Of a stretch of 64,000 nucleotides of DNA, positions 52,811 to 64,000 are shown piece after piece (within the stretch, counting starts at the first letter, position 1; each line of letters opens with the position of its first letter). Where the stretch lies: the NCBI GenBank assembly GCA_907163375.1, contig CAJQUW010002101.1, forward strand, positions 124,001-188,000, given 5' to 3'. A model generated the notes under the pieces. It saw only the letters and a list, made by a program, of their open reading frames with translations. It had not been told where the DNA came from and made no database searches. The stretch is from Prostheceraeus crozeri. Lineage: Eukaryota > Platyhelminthes > Polycladida > Euryleptidae. Made by a program: the position numbers and the translations under genes.

Positions 52811-54108
52811 CAGACCGTTTCACAAATCGTTGCACAGCACAAAAAATTCTTGCATCTTTTGTATATTCTCGTCAAATTTAATCGCACGCTGATAATCGAT
52901 CAATAAACTTATTTACTTGGTAAGCTGAGACACTTGGTTCTGGAAATATAGTGGTGTGGTTTGCCTAATTAAATGAAGTAATTAGTGATTGTCTGCTTTG
53001 TTACTTTCACGATGCTATTCGAGATATCAATTTCATGTTGGCCCATGTGTCACTCATTCTCCTTTTCATCATTGATGAGCTGCTCCATTAATCGGACGCA
53101 ACGCAAGTGTTAGCATTCCTACGGTGTGAAGGAAATGCTTTTGTTTGCTGTGAACAGGTGCACAGACGAGACAAGCCCTAGTCTGATCCGAGATTCGAAT
53201 TTCTTCTGACCTCAAGTGAGGGAAGTGATGACTCACGCAATGGCTGACTATGGGAATAATACAAATTTGAAGTTTGTCAGTGAACGGATAGGTCGATTTT
53301 GATAAAACTTACATATTCTTGGAGCTGATAACACCAGCATTATTTTAAGCTCAAACTCGAAAGCACCAGCGTTAATACAACAGAAGTTGTTAAGTTGTGT
53401 GCAGTTGACCGTTGTTGAACATTGTTAACGCGAAAGTAGCGTAAAATTAGGTAGAAGTGTAAATTGAATGAAATTGCACAAATTGATGTCCGAATTCGAA
53501 AAACAATATATCATCTGAAAGCTTAACACGAGCCTGATTCAATGGTGATAATCTCAATTTTCTGTATTGCATAGTTTCGTCTGTAGGTGTCGGTGAACGA
53601 ATTGACCAAACATTCATACTTTTAAGTCTGCTGGCCACAGCTGACCAGACATAAACTAAACGCGTTGCCAAATTTAAGTGATTGACATAACCTTTCACAT
53701 GGTACAAAGATTATTGAAATTGAACATCTTCATCAATGAGAAAATCTTGAGAGATTTTTTTAACAACATTTTTTTGGTAAAACTTATTGCCACTGTATCT
53801 TTTTGTACATGCAGCCAATCCTAAAAACCGTGTATCATGATGAAGCTGACTGATAGTTCATGCTGTCTGCCAACTTTCATAAAAACATTCTGTTGTCTTC
53901 ATGTTGAAACTCTGCATCAAAGAAAACGCTCAATTTTTTTCTGACCACAGCTGACCACACATGAAAACGAAATATATGTCAAAACAATCTATGGAAAATA
54001 AGTTTTCATATGGCATATCGTTTATCAAAATTGATTCAGGACTTCAACACGAAAATTTCATTTGAAAATGGCCTAGCTTCTTTGTGCAATTACTTTTGAA
54101 ACGGTCTG
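52811..54108. mobile_element. Mariner-sized DNA transposon relic with TA duplications
   Basis: The left end CAGACCGTTTCACAAATCGT and the right end (inverse) CAGACCGTTTCAAAAGTAAT share 12 perfect bases and about 22 of 28 overall, including TTGCACA. TA flanks both ends (52809-52810, 54109-54110). The 1,298-bp length equals that of mariner/Tc1 elements, which also duplicate TA. No transposase frame is recognisable, so it is either heavily decayed or non-autonomous. Part of it (53830-54075) resembles 19370-19640. Confidence 0.72.
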
Positions 54109-54173
54109 TATAAACCACTGTCAATTTATAAGTAGTATGAGTAGTAAATATAGGCTAACTATGAGAAGTTCCA

Positions 54174-54174
<1 letters not shown>

Positions 54175-54236
<62 letters not shown>
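54175..54236. repeat. (TA)n microsatellite
   Basis: About 31 uninterrupted TA dinucleotides. Confidence 0.97.
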
Positions 54237-54238
<2 letters not shown>

Positions 54239-54999
54239 ACCATGGCTACGGTACCAGATGACCTGGTAGCAAATCATCATTGCTGCGAAATGACGACAAA
54301 AGAAATTAGATAGTAACCAATAAAATTCGAGGCTATTTGGCAGCCGCATAAAAGCATGGTAGCAAATTGCCTACCAGGCCGTCGGATTTCACCCAGGCGG
54401 CCGCTAACAAATAAACACGGTCTGGTAGCCAAAAAGCCAAACCATCTTCATTTGAAAAAAAGCTCGTTTTTTGATAAGTTGGTTTCGTAGCGAAATTTAC
54501 TTCATTTGGTAGCTGACGGTATACAGTGTGGCTTAAAAATAATGTCGTTGTAATTCGAACTTCGGTTACTTCCAAGATGAACCTTAACAGCATCAAGCAC
54601 GGCATTATGTGCATGTTTTCTGTTTCATTCAATGATTGTCAAAAGCTTAGGTTCATCGCTGATTGTCGAAAAGTTCTTAAAATTGCGAGTATCCTCTCCG
54701 ACGAATTTCCTTCTCGGAGGATGGCACGTCCAGGTTTACTGGGTCAATATCGAATTTACAAAATTCACTGCGTAGTATCAAAAAACCAATCATTATAAGG
54801 CTTAAGGAAAAACGATGACCTAATAATAAGACAATAAAATTGATGATTACATGACAATTTGCTGGAAGATACTACAGTCTTCAAGCAAGGAAGCAAACAA
54901 GCGCATGTTAAAAAAATCATACAAACCCCAAATGGGAATTGAGGGGATAAAAGTTACAGAAAAAGAAATGGGTGTATGCATTTTGCATTGTTATTGTAC
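54237..54999. other. Unassigned intergenic DNA
   Basis: TGGTAGC recurs several times at 54260-54440. No gene supported. Confidence 0.45.
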
Positions 55000-55455
55000 A
55001 TACATTTACAGAGCATGAAAGCACAAAAGCAAAAACCTTTGTTCTGCGCACGGTTCCTGCCACGGGGAGAATTATCCTGCTCTTCTAGTATGAAGTAATC
55101 AGGTCGTGTGGAACATGATGCGATTTGGAGAATGATTGCTTGAAAAAGTTTGAAGTCAGTAAATTTCGTCGCTACACACACTTCTACATTATAGCTATGA
55201 ATTATGCGGAAAGCTCGCTTACCTATTGACATCAAACTGTTGCTCAAGTGTTTTAAGAATACAGGTGAGGCATTATCAAATAAAGACATGATTACAACAT
55301 TAAAATAATCAGCTCGTCATGCTTGAACACATAGATTGCCTGCCTTTCAAAATTTTCATCACAAAAATCTCTTAGCTGTTTTTCCTGCAATAAAATGAAC
55401 TTGATCCACCCATTTGAATTTGCTGTTAATGTGAAGGTCTAATAATTTCAATAGG
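55000..55455 (-). mobile_element. LINE relic, post-RT (thumb) fragment
   Basis: On the minus strand, LLDLHINSKFKWVDQVHFIA followed by GKTAKR and, after decayed sequence, NASPVFLKHLSN and GKRAFRIIHSYN. This matches the CR1/jockey pattern 'LG..i...L.W..Hv..i..K..k' and 'YaspvW...L...IE.iQKRA.RII'. At least two in-frame stops lie in between. A small, old, dead fragment. Confidence 0.6.
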
Positions 55456-58400
55456 CGGACATTTTTTCAGAATGTCAAGAAATTTCAAGAAAAGTAAAAT
55501 TCCTGCGTATCAGAAACTTACACAGAGTGCTTCATTTTACAGTCATTTGATAACCTTGGCACCAGGATTCAAAATGATCAATATCACATTTTTACGAGGA
55601 AAAATAACTTCTCTGATCGTTTCATGCAAGCACAGTAAGAGGTATTATGCACTTATTATGCACTTTTATGCATGTCACACATGCAGACTTTCTGTGTGGA
55701 CATCTACAATGTACAATTTACATCTACAATGTACATGCAGTAATTCGTTTTTGCATGCGCATACGTGAAAGCAAAGAGAACATAAACAGTGCGAAGATAA
55801 AAGAATACAGTGTGAATTAAAATCCTACGCAAAAACCGAATATATCAAAAGCAATAACTAATCATCACAATCATGCGAAGCTAAGGAAAAGACATGCAAA
55901 ACTAAAAGAAAGTCAGATAACTTGCACAGAGAAAAAGTAACATAACCTCGTAGTAGTAAGTTAGCAAGCACATCAGAACGTAGTGGCTGTCTCTACCACG
56001 ACAGTCCCAAAAGTTCAAAAGACAATATAAACTTATCATAATGCTTCAACTTTAAAGTCACCAACCTTCCATTCCAGTTTGTTTTGCTTTTTAGAAGTTC
56101 GAGAATGAGCGATTGGAGTTGTACAGTACTCATTGTCAGCAAATAACAGCTGTTTTTAGTTCTGAATAACCAGCGTGCACTGGTGGAGGACGCTATTCGT
56201 AATCGTGTGACTCAGTGCGCGATTTATCGAAGCTTGTGCGAGTGTAAATATTTTTTACAAATTCAGCGATAAAGAGTTTACATTTTTCCTAGCTTACATT
56301 ACTTTTCATTTCTAGAGTATTAGTTTTATTATTCAGTTGATAATTTCTCTTAAAATTTAGATTACTCAGACATCAACGTTGTTACTACCCTTTTAATTAG
56401 TGCGATACTCTTGTTCAATATTTGGGAATAATGTTTGGAAATATAGAATGATGCATTAGAGACACTTTGATTTGAACAAATAGAGCATCAGAATGTAAAA
56501 TGTTTATTTGCAGAAAAACATTTGCATAAACAATAAGTGATCAATAATACAATCTTTACATGCAATTTGCGAGGAACATTCAACACAATAATGTCGCAAT
56601 GAGAATGAGAGGATGATATGCTTTATAGACACAGGCTAATAGATTCAATGAATTAGTCAAGCCAGCAGATTCACTTTAGTTGATTGGAAATAACTTACTA
56701 TTACTATTTTATATATATTCCTATTTCCTTTGTCAGTCAATCCTATTGTTTAATCAACTAATTAATTTGAGTATCAATCACAGAGAATACGTATGCATAG
56801 AGATAAACATCAATTAACAAGAAACAGGAAAATTCAAATAATCTATATCTCACCTGGAAAGAAGCAGAAACTTATAGAAGCAGTGACTGATCCTCGAGAA
56901 AAATTATTTGATTCTTCGTTCCAGTAGATCATTAATACGTTCGTCTAGTGAAAGAATACGTAGAAAGAACATATAGGTATACATAAAAAGTTTTCCGCTG
57001 TGATTGTAGGGCCACTGACGATGTCGTTCAAGCGAAAAAATGGCCAACAACATCGTTTTGACTCAACTAAGCAGAACATAGGCAGCAGAGTAAGCGGCAG
57101 ACGAGGTCAATCAAGTTCTCGGCATATTCCACACGCTACTATGAAGTATCTACTAATACTTTTATTTATCAATTTTGATTTTTTTGATCTTTGTCAACCA
57201 TATTTCATTAAACATATCTGTAGGCATTTACAGTTATATCCATCAATCGTGCATAATAAGTAAAATTGCAGTCTCATACGATGATGAAAATCACCTCAGC
57301 AGCCATTTATAGTAGAATGTAAAGCTTACTAATCTAAACTATTAATTGAAGTAGTCATAATGAGGACTGATAGCGCTCTCCAATCCGCAAGTATACAAAG
57401 GCAATGCTACTGTAACCATTGGATTAATCAGTTCTTAAAAGAACTCAATGGAGCTTTCTCGTGGCAAAAAAAAAATTAAAATTGATAAGTTATAATATAT
57501 ACTCGTAAGTTTTGATAAGTATTGATAAGTTTTGATAAAGTTTAAATTGATCAGCTTTGGCCCAATATCTGGCAAAAATGGAATTCTTAAGACTTGTAGC
57601 ACTACTCATGTATGATTTCATTCAAACCATTTGGCTTATGACGTTTTTTTAAAGAAATGTCAGCAAATATATATTGCGGAATATTTGAGAGCGTGATTGC
57701 TACCAAGTTGGCTCATAATGTGCATGTTAAATGTAAATCAGGCTTTAATATTCTTAGAAATAAGTTTACATGTCTTCAATACGATTATGTCAAATTATAA
57801 TATCATAGGGACTTCTGTGCTTGACAATATGTATGATTCGCATAAATCGTGTACTATATGCGAAAATGTTTAATGCTATTGTATAAAATAGTGCATTTAT
57901 TCAGTGTGTGGGAGTTTCAATTGGATTCCAAAGGAGATTTACTGTTTTGTAGCCGTGAAATATCGCGTCACATGTAGCTGTCTTAATCTAACCATGCAAG
58001 ATCTCAGGCACGAGCGCCCATAGGTGTACCTTCTACTCACTGCCATTATCTCAAACGTTGAAAGGGTAAATAGGAAAATAACCATATTTCTCCCATATGA
58101 TGCAAATTTCATTTAGATGTCACTTTTCCAAAAAATCACGCTATTCCTGGTCATTCAAGATTAGCGCGATTGACTCCATCGAACTACACAAGTATTAATC
58201 GAGTGGAATCGATTAACTGTGCCCCCACTACTGGGCACCACATTCATCAGTAAATAACCACTAGTCATCTTTCAATTGGGAAATTTATAAAGCTAATTCT
58301 TAATTACTTATAATTCTCAACCCACGTTTTGTTTGGAAATCCGACAAATTATGTTGAACTGCAATGTATTTGACAAACTATGCTGCACAAGTTCTGGAGA

Positions 58401-61400
58401 TTATTGTAATTGGAAGCATGTACATCTTAACTAATTATAAGAAAAGAGCAAGAACTGCTAAATCACAACTAATTTAACTGCCTAAGTTACCTTTTGAGTG
58501 AAATCACAGGAGTTGGCTATGCATTATGCATCTGTAAACCATATGGGATACCGGCATTCAGGATCTTCCGATTGTAAAAGATATTCAAGTCATAGCAGCT
58601 GTGTTCATATATGCACCATTTGAACATTGCACATTTAAAAATTGTGAGTTGTTAGAAATTTCTTTGAATAGGAAACTACATTTTGTGAATAAATAGTAGC
58701 GTTATATTCTGAATCAGATATCTGCATAGAGTAAGTACATGTAGGTAGAGTGTCGACTCAAAAAAGTATCTGTATACAGTGAAAATTTTTTTATGAAAAG
58801 ATTCAGTTTTTTGCGGAGATTGCGCTCCTGCGGTCCAAAAAATTATTTGAGCAATTTTTGGAAAGTTAAATGTTCGCCAATTTGAATACTACCGACATGA
58901 CGCTCCATTATAAGTAGTATGAAGCAGGTTGGATTTCAAAAAGGAATGAATTTTTGCAAACAAGCATCGTAACGAAGCGGAAATTATGCTGATGATCAAG
59001 GAAATCTAATGAACGGCATTATAATGGAAGTCTTCATGAAAAAGTCGAGATCCTATTGTGCTGTCATGGCCGAAATTTCATATTTTTAATTCAATTTTCA
59101 TCGTCATGAATTTATGCAAAGGAATTTATGATTCACCAAATTAATGTTTCGCTTCTTGAATCTGAATTGTGATGTGGACCCATTTACATCTTTCAAAGTT
59201 AATTGAAATCATTGTCTTTGATTCTGTCATTTTGCTCTACCAGTGGCAGGTTGCTTATGAACTGATAACGCTTAAGAAGATTCTCTTGTGGTTCACCATG
59301 AAAGCAATAGCAGGTCATCGAGTTGTCAATTTAGCAAACAGATACCTCTCCAAGGAAATCATGACACGGACGATCTGTTAAATAATATCATTTCCTTCTG
59401 CTTTATGCTATCATTATCAGTCAATTCCGTTGTAACTTCTTCAAAACTACATAAATGTGCATATCTCACATTTGGAAACAATGCCGACTGTATCCCCCTC
59501 GAGTTCATTTAATAAAATCGAAAGTGTATACACAGTGGGGATTTGATAAATGCGGAGTTGCCACTCTACCTAATATAATTACTGTATGGACATCTGCATA
59601 TCAAATAATCTCAATATAAAAAAAAATTTGCGTCTTGCTTCATTTATAAATTTGTAACGCAACATCATCTAACTAATTGAAATATAATTTTCCTTCATGT
59701 GGCGTTGAGAATCCATTTCCAGGCTTTGTTTATGAATTATTGAATGCTATCAATAATTGTGACATGACTTCGATAGTAGCATGAAAAATTCTTTTTAGCT
59801 TAAATGTAGAGTTGAATAGGAGGAAAGCTAAACGTTAATGAATTTGCATCAAAGCTTTGTTCTTCAAGAGTTTGGTTGGTCTTAGTTGAATTTGAGATGA
59901 GTCAAGAACAATTTTATTGTCACGTGCTTACATGAATGCTATAGAAACATCGGTGCGATCACATTTTCGTTCATTTTTCAGGGTGATGATATCTGATGTA
60001 CCGACTTTTTGATACCTTGGCAAAAGTGGATTATTAGCTTTGTATAAAATATCAAAGTTATAACCATTCTCCGACTATGTACCTTTGCGATGTTCAAAGA
60101 TTATGTTCTGACATGTTTTGAAAGTGCACTTTGACGGTCTATTTAGCACAATATATGAAAGTTTGGGGCGACTTAATTGTAATCATTCGTATTCGATATG
60201 CACAAACATATTTAGATATTTCGATATTTGACTGATTACAGACAAAATGTTTTTAAGTTAAAAATTCGAAAATGTTGTCTTCTCCTCAGTCTCACACGAG
60301 ACATTTATGGAATACAAGTGTTCCTTTCGACGATCGCCTCAAAGCCCTTGACCGAGCGTTCTTACACTGTCGCCGTCGCATCATGGATCTCTCTGAAGGT
60401 CATAATTTTTTTTTCATAGCAGCGCTACTCCCTGCCGACTTGACACCTTGGTCACGTTGAATTCCTCGAAAACCCATTGTATTCCTTTAAACAATTTCAA
60501 TCAAACCGCTGAACTGCAAGCTCAATTTCTTCTCCCTATCCACCAGTGATGACTGGAAATCCCTCCTAAATGAAACTGGAGAATCTTCCTATTTGAAGTC
60601 TTTTAAAGATACATAGTTCTCTGTGTGTTTTGTATTGCGAATGATCATATTTACCTGCAACGTGTTACGCTGCTTTAGCGGTTCTAGCGCTTATTGGTGT
60701 ATGCTAAACATAAACATTTGCAAGGGCTGCGAAACCTATGAACAACGAGTATAGGTCTAATTCTGTGGAATCATAAGCTCATCGCGCAAATTGATGCACA
60801 TATAATAAATAAAAAACAAACAAAAACAAATAGGCCCTATTTTTATTTGGAAGCATGTTAGGCGTATGCTTTTCGTACTTGTGGCCGAGATCTTTTTATT
60901 TATCTTACCCTCTTCATTTTGTATTGAGTGTTTAGCAGGAACGTGAAGTATACATATCTCTTGCAAGTATCAGGTTTAACGGACCAAGGTTTGAATCCAC
61001 GTTTTACGGACACAAAGCGAGCACTTTATTATAATATCATCTGGCATAATAGAAGTCATGATACCGTAGAATCAACCATCTATAGAAAATAACGACTGCA
61101 CTGCAAATTTCAGACTATACGAAAGCTAATTAGCGAACGTTAAATCAACTGGCTTTCGTAGTCTAAAGTTTGCAGCGTATATTGTCTAAAAATTGTTGAC
61201 ACTTTTTGAATCCCCAACAACGCTCACCTTCCAATTCACAAGGAATTGAGTCGAAAAAGTTGCCAATTAAAGCGTGTTGTGCAGTTGAAATGCATCTGGC
61301 CATTTCTCCATCACGACTACCTCTCCAATACCGACAAATTATGAAAAAACTGAGATTTCAGTGTACTCTTCTTTCAAAGACAAGCTTACCTAATCCAGAT

Positions 61401-61600
61401 ATTCAACTCAGTGCAAGGAGACGTCTGCTTGATATTTATATTTCATGTGTCTTGATATGCGCAAAAAAGCTCAAATTACTCAACCCAAAAAAAGCGTAAA
61501 TTACTCAAAAAGGCTATGAAAGACGAAGGCTAGGAAATTCTCGCAGAAGCAACTTCACAATCGCAGAAGTTTGAAGACGGACAGGCGTTAAAGACGCGTT
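55456..61600. other. Unassigned intergenic DNA
   Basis: About 6 kb of AT-rich sequence. Short open frames (57000-57263, 59169-59512, 60228-60460, 61206-61499) have no recognisable domains, conserved motifs or splice context. No tRNA or rRNA signature was noticed. Confidence 0.5.
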
Positions 61601-61619
61601 ACAAACAGATACACATATA

Positions 61620-61770
61620 AAAAGTAAGTGGACTGGACATGTAACTTTAAGAGAAGATGACAAATAGGTGGGGCACATGCCTGATAATTGGATCACGCGA
61701 AACGAAAGAGGGTCCACGGGGAGGATAATAGAAAAGATGGAAGCACGAGTTTTTGCGGGATGAGTCCTGT
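61620..61770 (+). mobile_element. Possible RTE-like LINE C-terminal relic
   Basis: The plus strand gives GHVTLREDDK, a stop, then PDNWITRNERGSTGR and a basic/acidic tail. This recalls the 'W.GHv.R..D.RW...W.P...R..GRP..RW.DD' ending of RTE-type LINE proteins. Short and decayed; low confidence. Confidence 0.35.
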
Positions 61771-62185
61771 ATAGAACAGTGTATCCGAGCTATACAAAGG
61801 GGTAGTGATTTTCAAAAATTAATTGAATTTGAATTGACGACATATGCGCGCGTACGATAGGATTCCATTAATTATTCAACGACTAGTAAATGCAACCATA
61901 GAAATAGATTGTTTATCTGAAGTTGACTAGATTGGAAATTGACTGTGGGCATGAATCACAATGAAAAGCTTTGATTTACACATGTGACTGATTCTAATCC
62001 AATGACACAACAGTTGACAAGTGTATCTAAATGAAAATGCGTGCGATTTATGTGCCACTATTGTGTATTGCATGAAGTTTAGCCTACGTTCTACAGGTTT
62101 TATTGTTGTCGATTTCTATGCCTACAACAAATATCAATGTCACCAGCTGGAAGCTATCCAATTTTTGTTTAGCTACTGTCTAGAG

Positions 62186-62732
62186 CAGGGGTTCTCAGAC
62201 TTTCGATCGAGATTGCCGACTATCTAACAAGGGCTACCAAATTACCCGCTCTATCGACAATTTATTCACCAACCATTATGTGAGCAATAAAACTATATGT
62301 TTCATTTTAAAATTGCGATTTAATCAAACACAAAATACAAAATATGCGCGTTGTCAACAGCAGGCTGCCTTAAATTTAGATGACTTGTGTTTCCCTGTCT
62401 TGTTGGAGCGTGGCATGACGAACACACTCAGTCTGTCCATCGCTGATTCACACCAGGTGGACAGACGCAAGCCAAACGTTATTGCAATATTACAAATGCA
62501 TTATTATCTCTGTCTTTGTATTCTTCTTTGAAATCAGAAAAGGAGTAACCAGCTGTAATTTTAAGATAAGCGAGAAGACTTCATAAATACTCCTGAGTAC
62601 CAACCCGACAGTGAAATTATAGTGTAATTGCAGATAATCAATTTGAACATATTTTCAGAAATCCTACATTACCCAAAAAATATCCCACAATTACCAAGGT
62701 TTGGGTAATTTCCCAGAGTTTGAGAATCTCTG
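62186..62732. mobile_element. hAT-type DNA transposon, non-autonomous or decayed
   Basis: The left end CAGGGGTTCTCAGACTTT and the right end (inverse) CAGAGATTCTCAAACTCT fit the terminal consensus of hAT elements (CAGNGGTTCTCAAACTTT). The adjoining 8-bp flanks GTCTAGAG and GTTTAGGA agree at five positions, compatible with an old 8-bp duplication. Length 547 bp. An 83-codon frame inside (62280-62531) is not recognisable as transposase. Confidence 0.65.
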
Positions 62733-64000
62733 GTTTAGGATTCTTCAGCCAGCTATATATACATTAACCTATGAGAAGAAATCAGCAAAGGCTATCAAAA
62801 GTTAATTGATGTCAATTATTGATTGCTTACGAATACGAATTTCAATTATTTGATAGGAAGGACCAATAAAATTGCAATCAATTTTTGAGGATCTCTGCTC
62901 TGCGAAGGAGGCTATATTCATGAGAGCGGCTACAATAGCACAGTAAGGAGGTTCGAGAAAGAATCAAAGTGTATGTTTGAGAGAGAAAAAGTGTGATGAT
63001 AAGAGTTTCAGAATTAGAAGTTAGTTCTCAATGAGATATGCAAATGAACTGCTTTTTACCGAAGGCTTGATAAATGTAAAACGGCCAAAATCGTCATCCT
63101 TTGCATTCTTCAATGTATTCTTAAGAAGTTGAATGCATCCTCTGTAATTGAGATCGATGACAATTGATGCAAATTTTCATTGATGGAAAATTATTTACTC
63201 ATTATTAGTTTCTGCAATGGAAATATACAATGCTGCAATGCTTGCTTGTGAAAATGCGAAATGAAAAACATTTCATTCATTTATTTGCTTAATTGTCAAG
63301 CATTCTTAACATAATTTGCATATAACATAATAACATCGCAACAACATAATTGCCTCACGTCTTTGTCATGTTTAATTGAAGCGGAAATTCATCTTCAATA
63401 ACTCATGTACCCTGCGCAATAGTTCTGTCATCAAAACTTCCGACTTGTAAAATTGATTGTCATTTTATATAACTTCTGTTGGAATTTCTTTGGTCGAACT
63501 GATCAATTTCAACAGTCTGAAGTGAAAACTGCGCTTCGTAGAGATAAAGGCTACATCTTAAAGCATTTGTGCAATGACCCCACAAGTAATGATAATAACA
63601 GTCATGGAAGCTGTAAAAGCATCCAGTAACGAGCAATAATTGACCTGGGATATTACACACGAAGTTAATTGCTATAAACCTCTTCAATCGTAGTCAATGG
63701 CATAGAGTAAGTATATTAGGTATGAAGTAGCACCTCAGTATTAATTAAATCCCCAATGTGTGTACAATTTCGATTTTATCGAACGAACTCGAATTGAGAA
63801 CATTGGCACATCTGAGATATGCAAATTTTTACACCTTTGGAGAAATTTATGCGGATTTGAGTGATCATGAAAGCAATACAGAAACAGTGATAGTATAGAT
63901 TAGTAGTAATACTTGCTAAATTAGCAATTCAATGGGTTGCTATTACTTTAATCTTCAGCCTTATTAATAAGAGTATTTTCTTAACTGTGATCATATTACA
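62733..64000. other. Unassigned intergenic DNA
   Basis: No supportable gene or repeat family seen. Confidence 0.45.

Noticed and set aside
53447-53707. Mariner transposase remnant
   Set aside because: No D..D motif or helix-turn-helix pattern recognised in the frame.
60228-60460. Small protein gene
   Set aside because: Two overlapping frames of about 60 codons without motif or context.
62280-62531. hAT transposase
   Set aside because: No hAT dimerisation or catalytic motif visible in the 83 codons.

Overview
This is a stretch of an animal (metazoan) nuclear genome, AT-rich and gene-poor, built almost wholly from mobile-element remains. No host gene could be supported. The evidence for an animal is the mix of jockey/CR1-like LINE relics, a Ty3/Gypsy LTR element, small DNA transposons and two Polinton/Maverick elements of animal type, with GT-AG style introns in one of them. 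An aquatic invertebrate is plausible, but that is inference.

Layout. 1-3757: two LINE relics in opposite orientation. 4872-9322: a young Gypsy element on the minus strand (200-bp LTRs, 98.5% identical). 9323-19943: mostly unassigned DNA holding two microRNA-like hairpins, a third LINE relic (16196-17165) and a dispersed repeat pair. 19950-52693: the core of the window, one Polinton nested inside another. The outer element (about 15.4 kb of its own sequence) has terminal inverted repeats of roughly 0.9 kb and the 6-bp target duplication GAGCAT. The inner element (34950-52302, 17.35 kb) sits inside the right terminal repeat of the outer one and has its own duplication, CTGCCG. 52811-54108: a mariner-sized element with TA duplications. 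54109-64000: a TA microsatellite, two weak LINE relics, a hAT-type element and otherwise unassigned DNA.

The inner Polinton carries a nearly classical set: major capsid and penton-like proteins, packaging ATPase, adenain-type protease, integrase, protein-primed DNA polymerase B, and small membrane-active or coiled-coil proteins. It has three unusual extras: an intein with a LAGLIDADG-type endonuclease in the polymerase active-site motif C, a parvovirus-type phospholipase A2 domain in the same open frame as the integrase, and a phage-tail-fibre-like motif at the start of a coiled-coil protein. Tiny palindromes (5-bp arms, 3-base loop) mark many of its gene boundaries and even lie inside genes.

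The outer Polinton looks different. It has a DNA polymerase B with zinc fingers and introns on the minus strand and, on the plus strand, a TATA-binding-protein-like gene, a possible DEDD-type exonuclease, two related proteins of unknown function, and three stand-alone copies related to the N-terminal domain of its own polymerase. It also has TATA-box promoters and tandem repeats that look like enhancers. I found no capsid or integrase gene in it. Both Polintons are broken fossils, each with roughly ten breaks, and are described here only as elements and parts.
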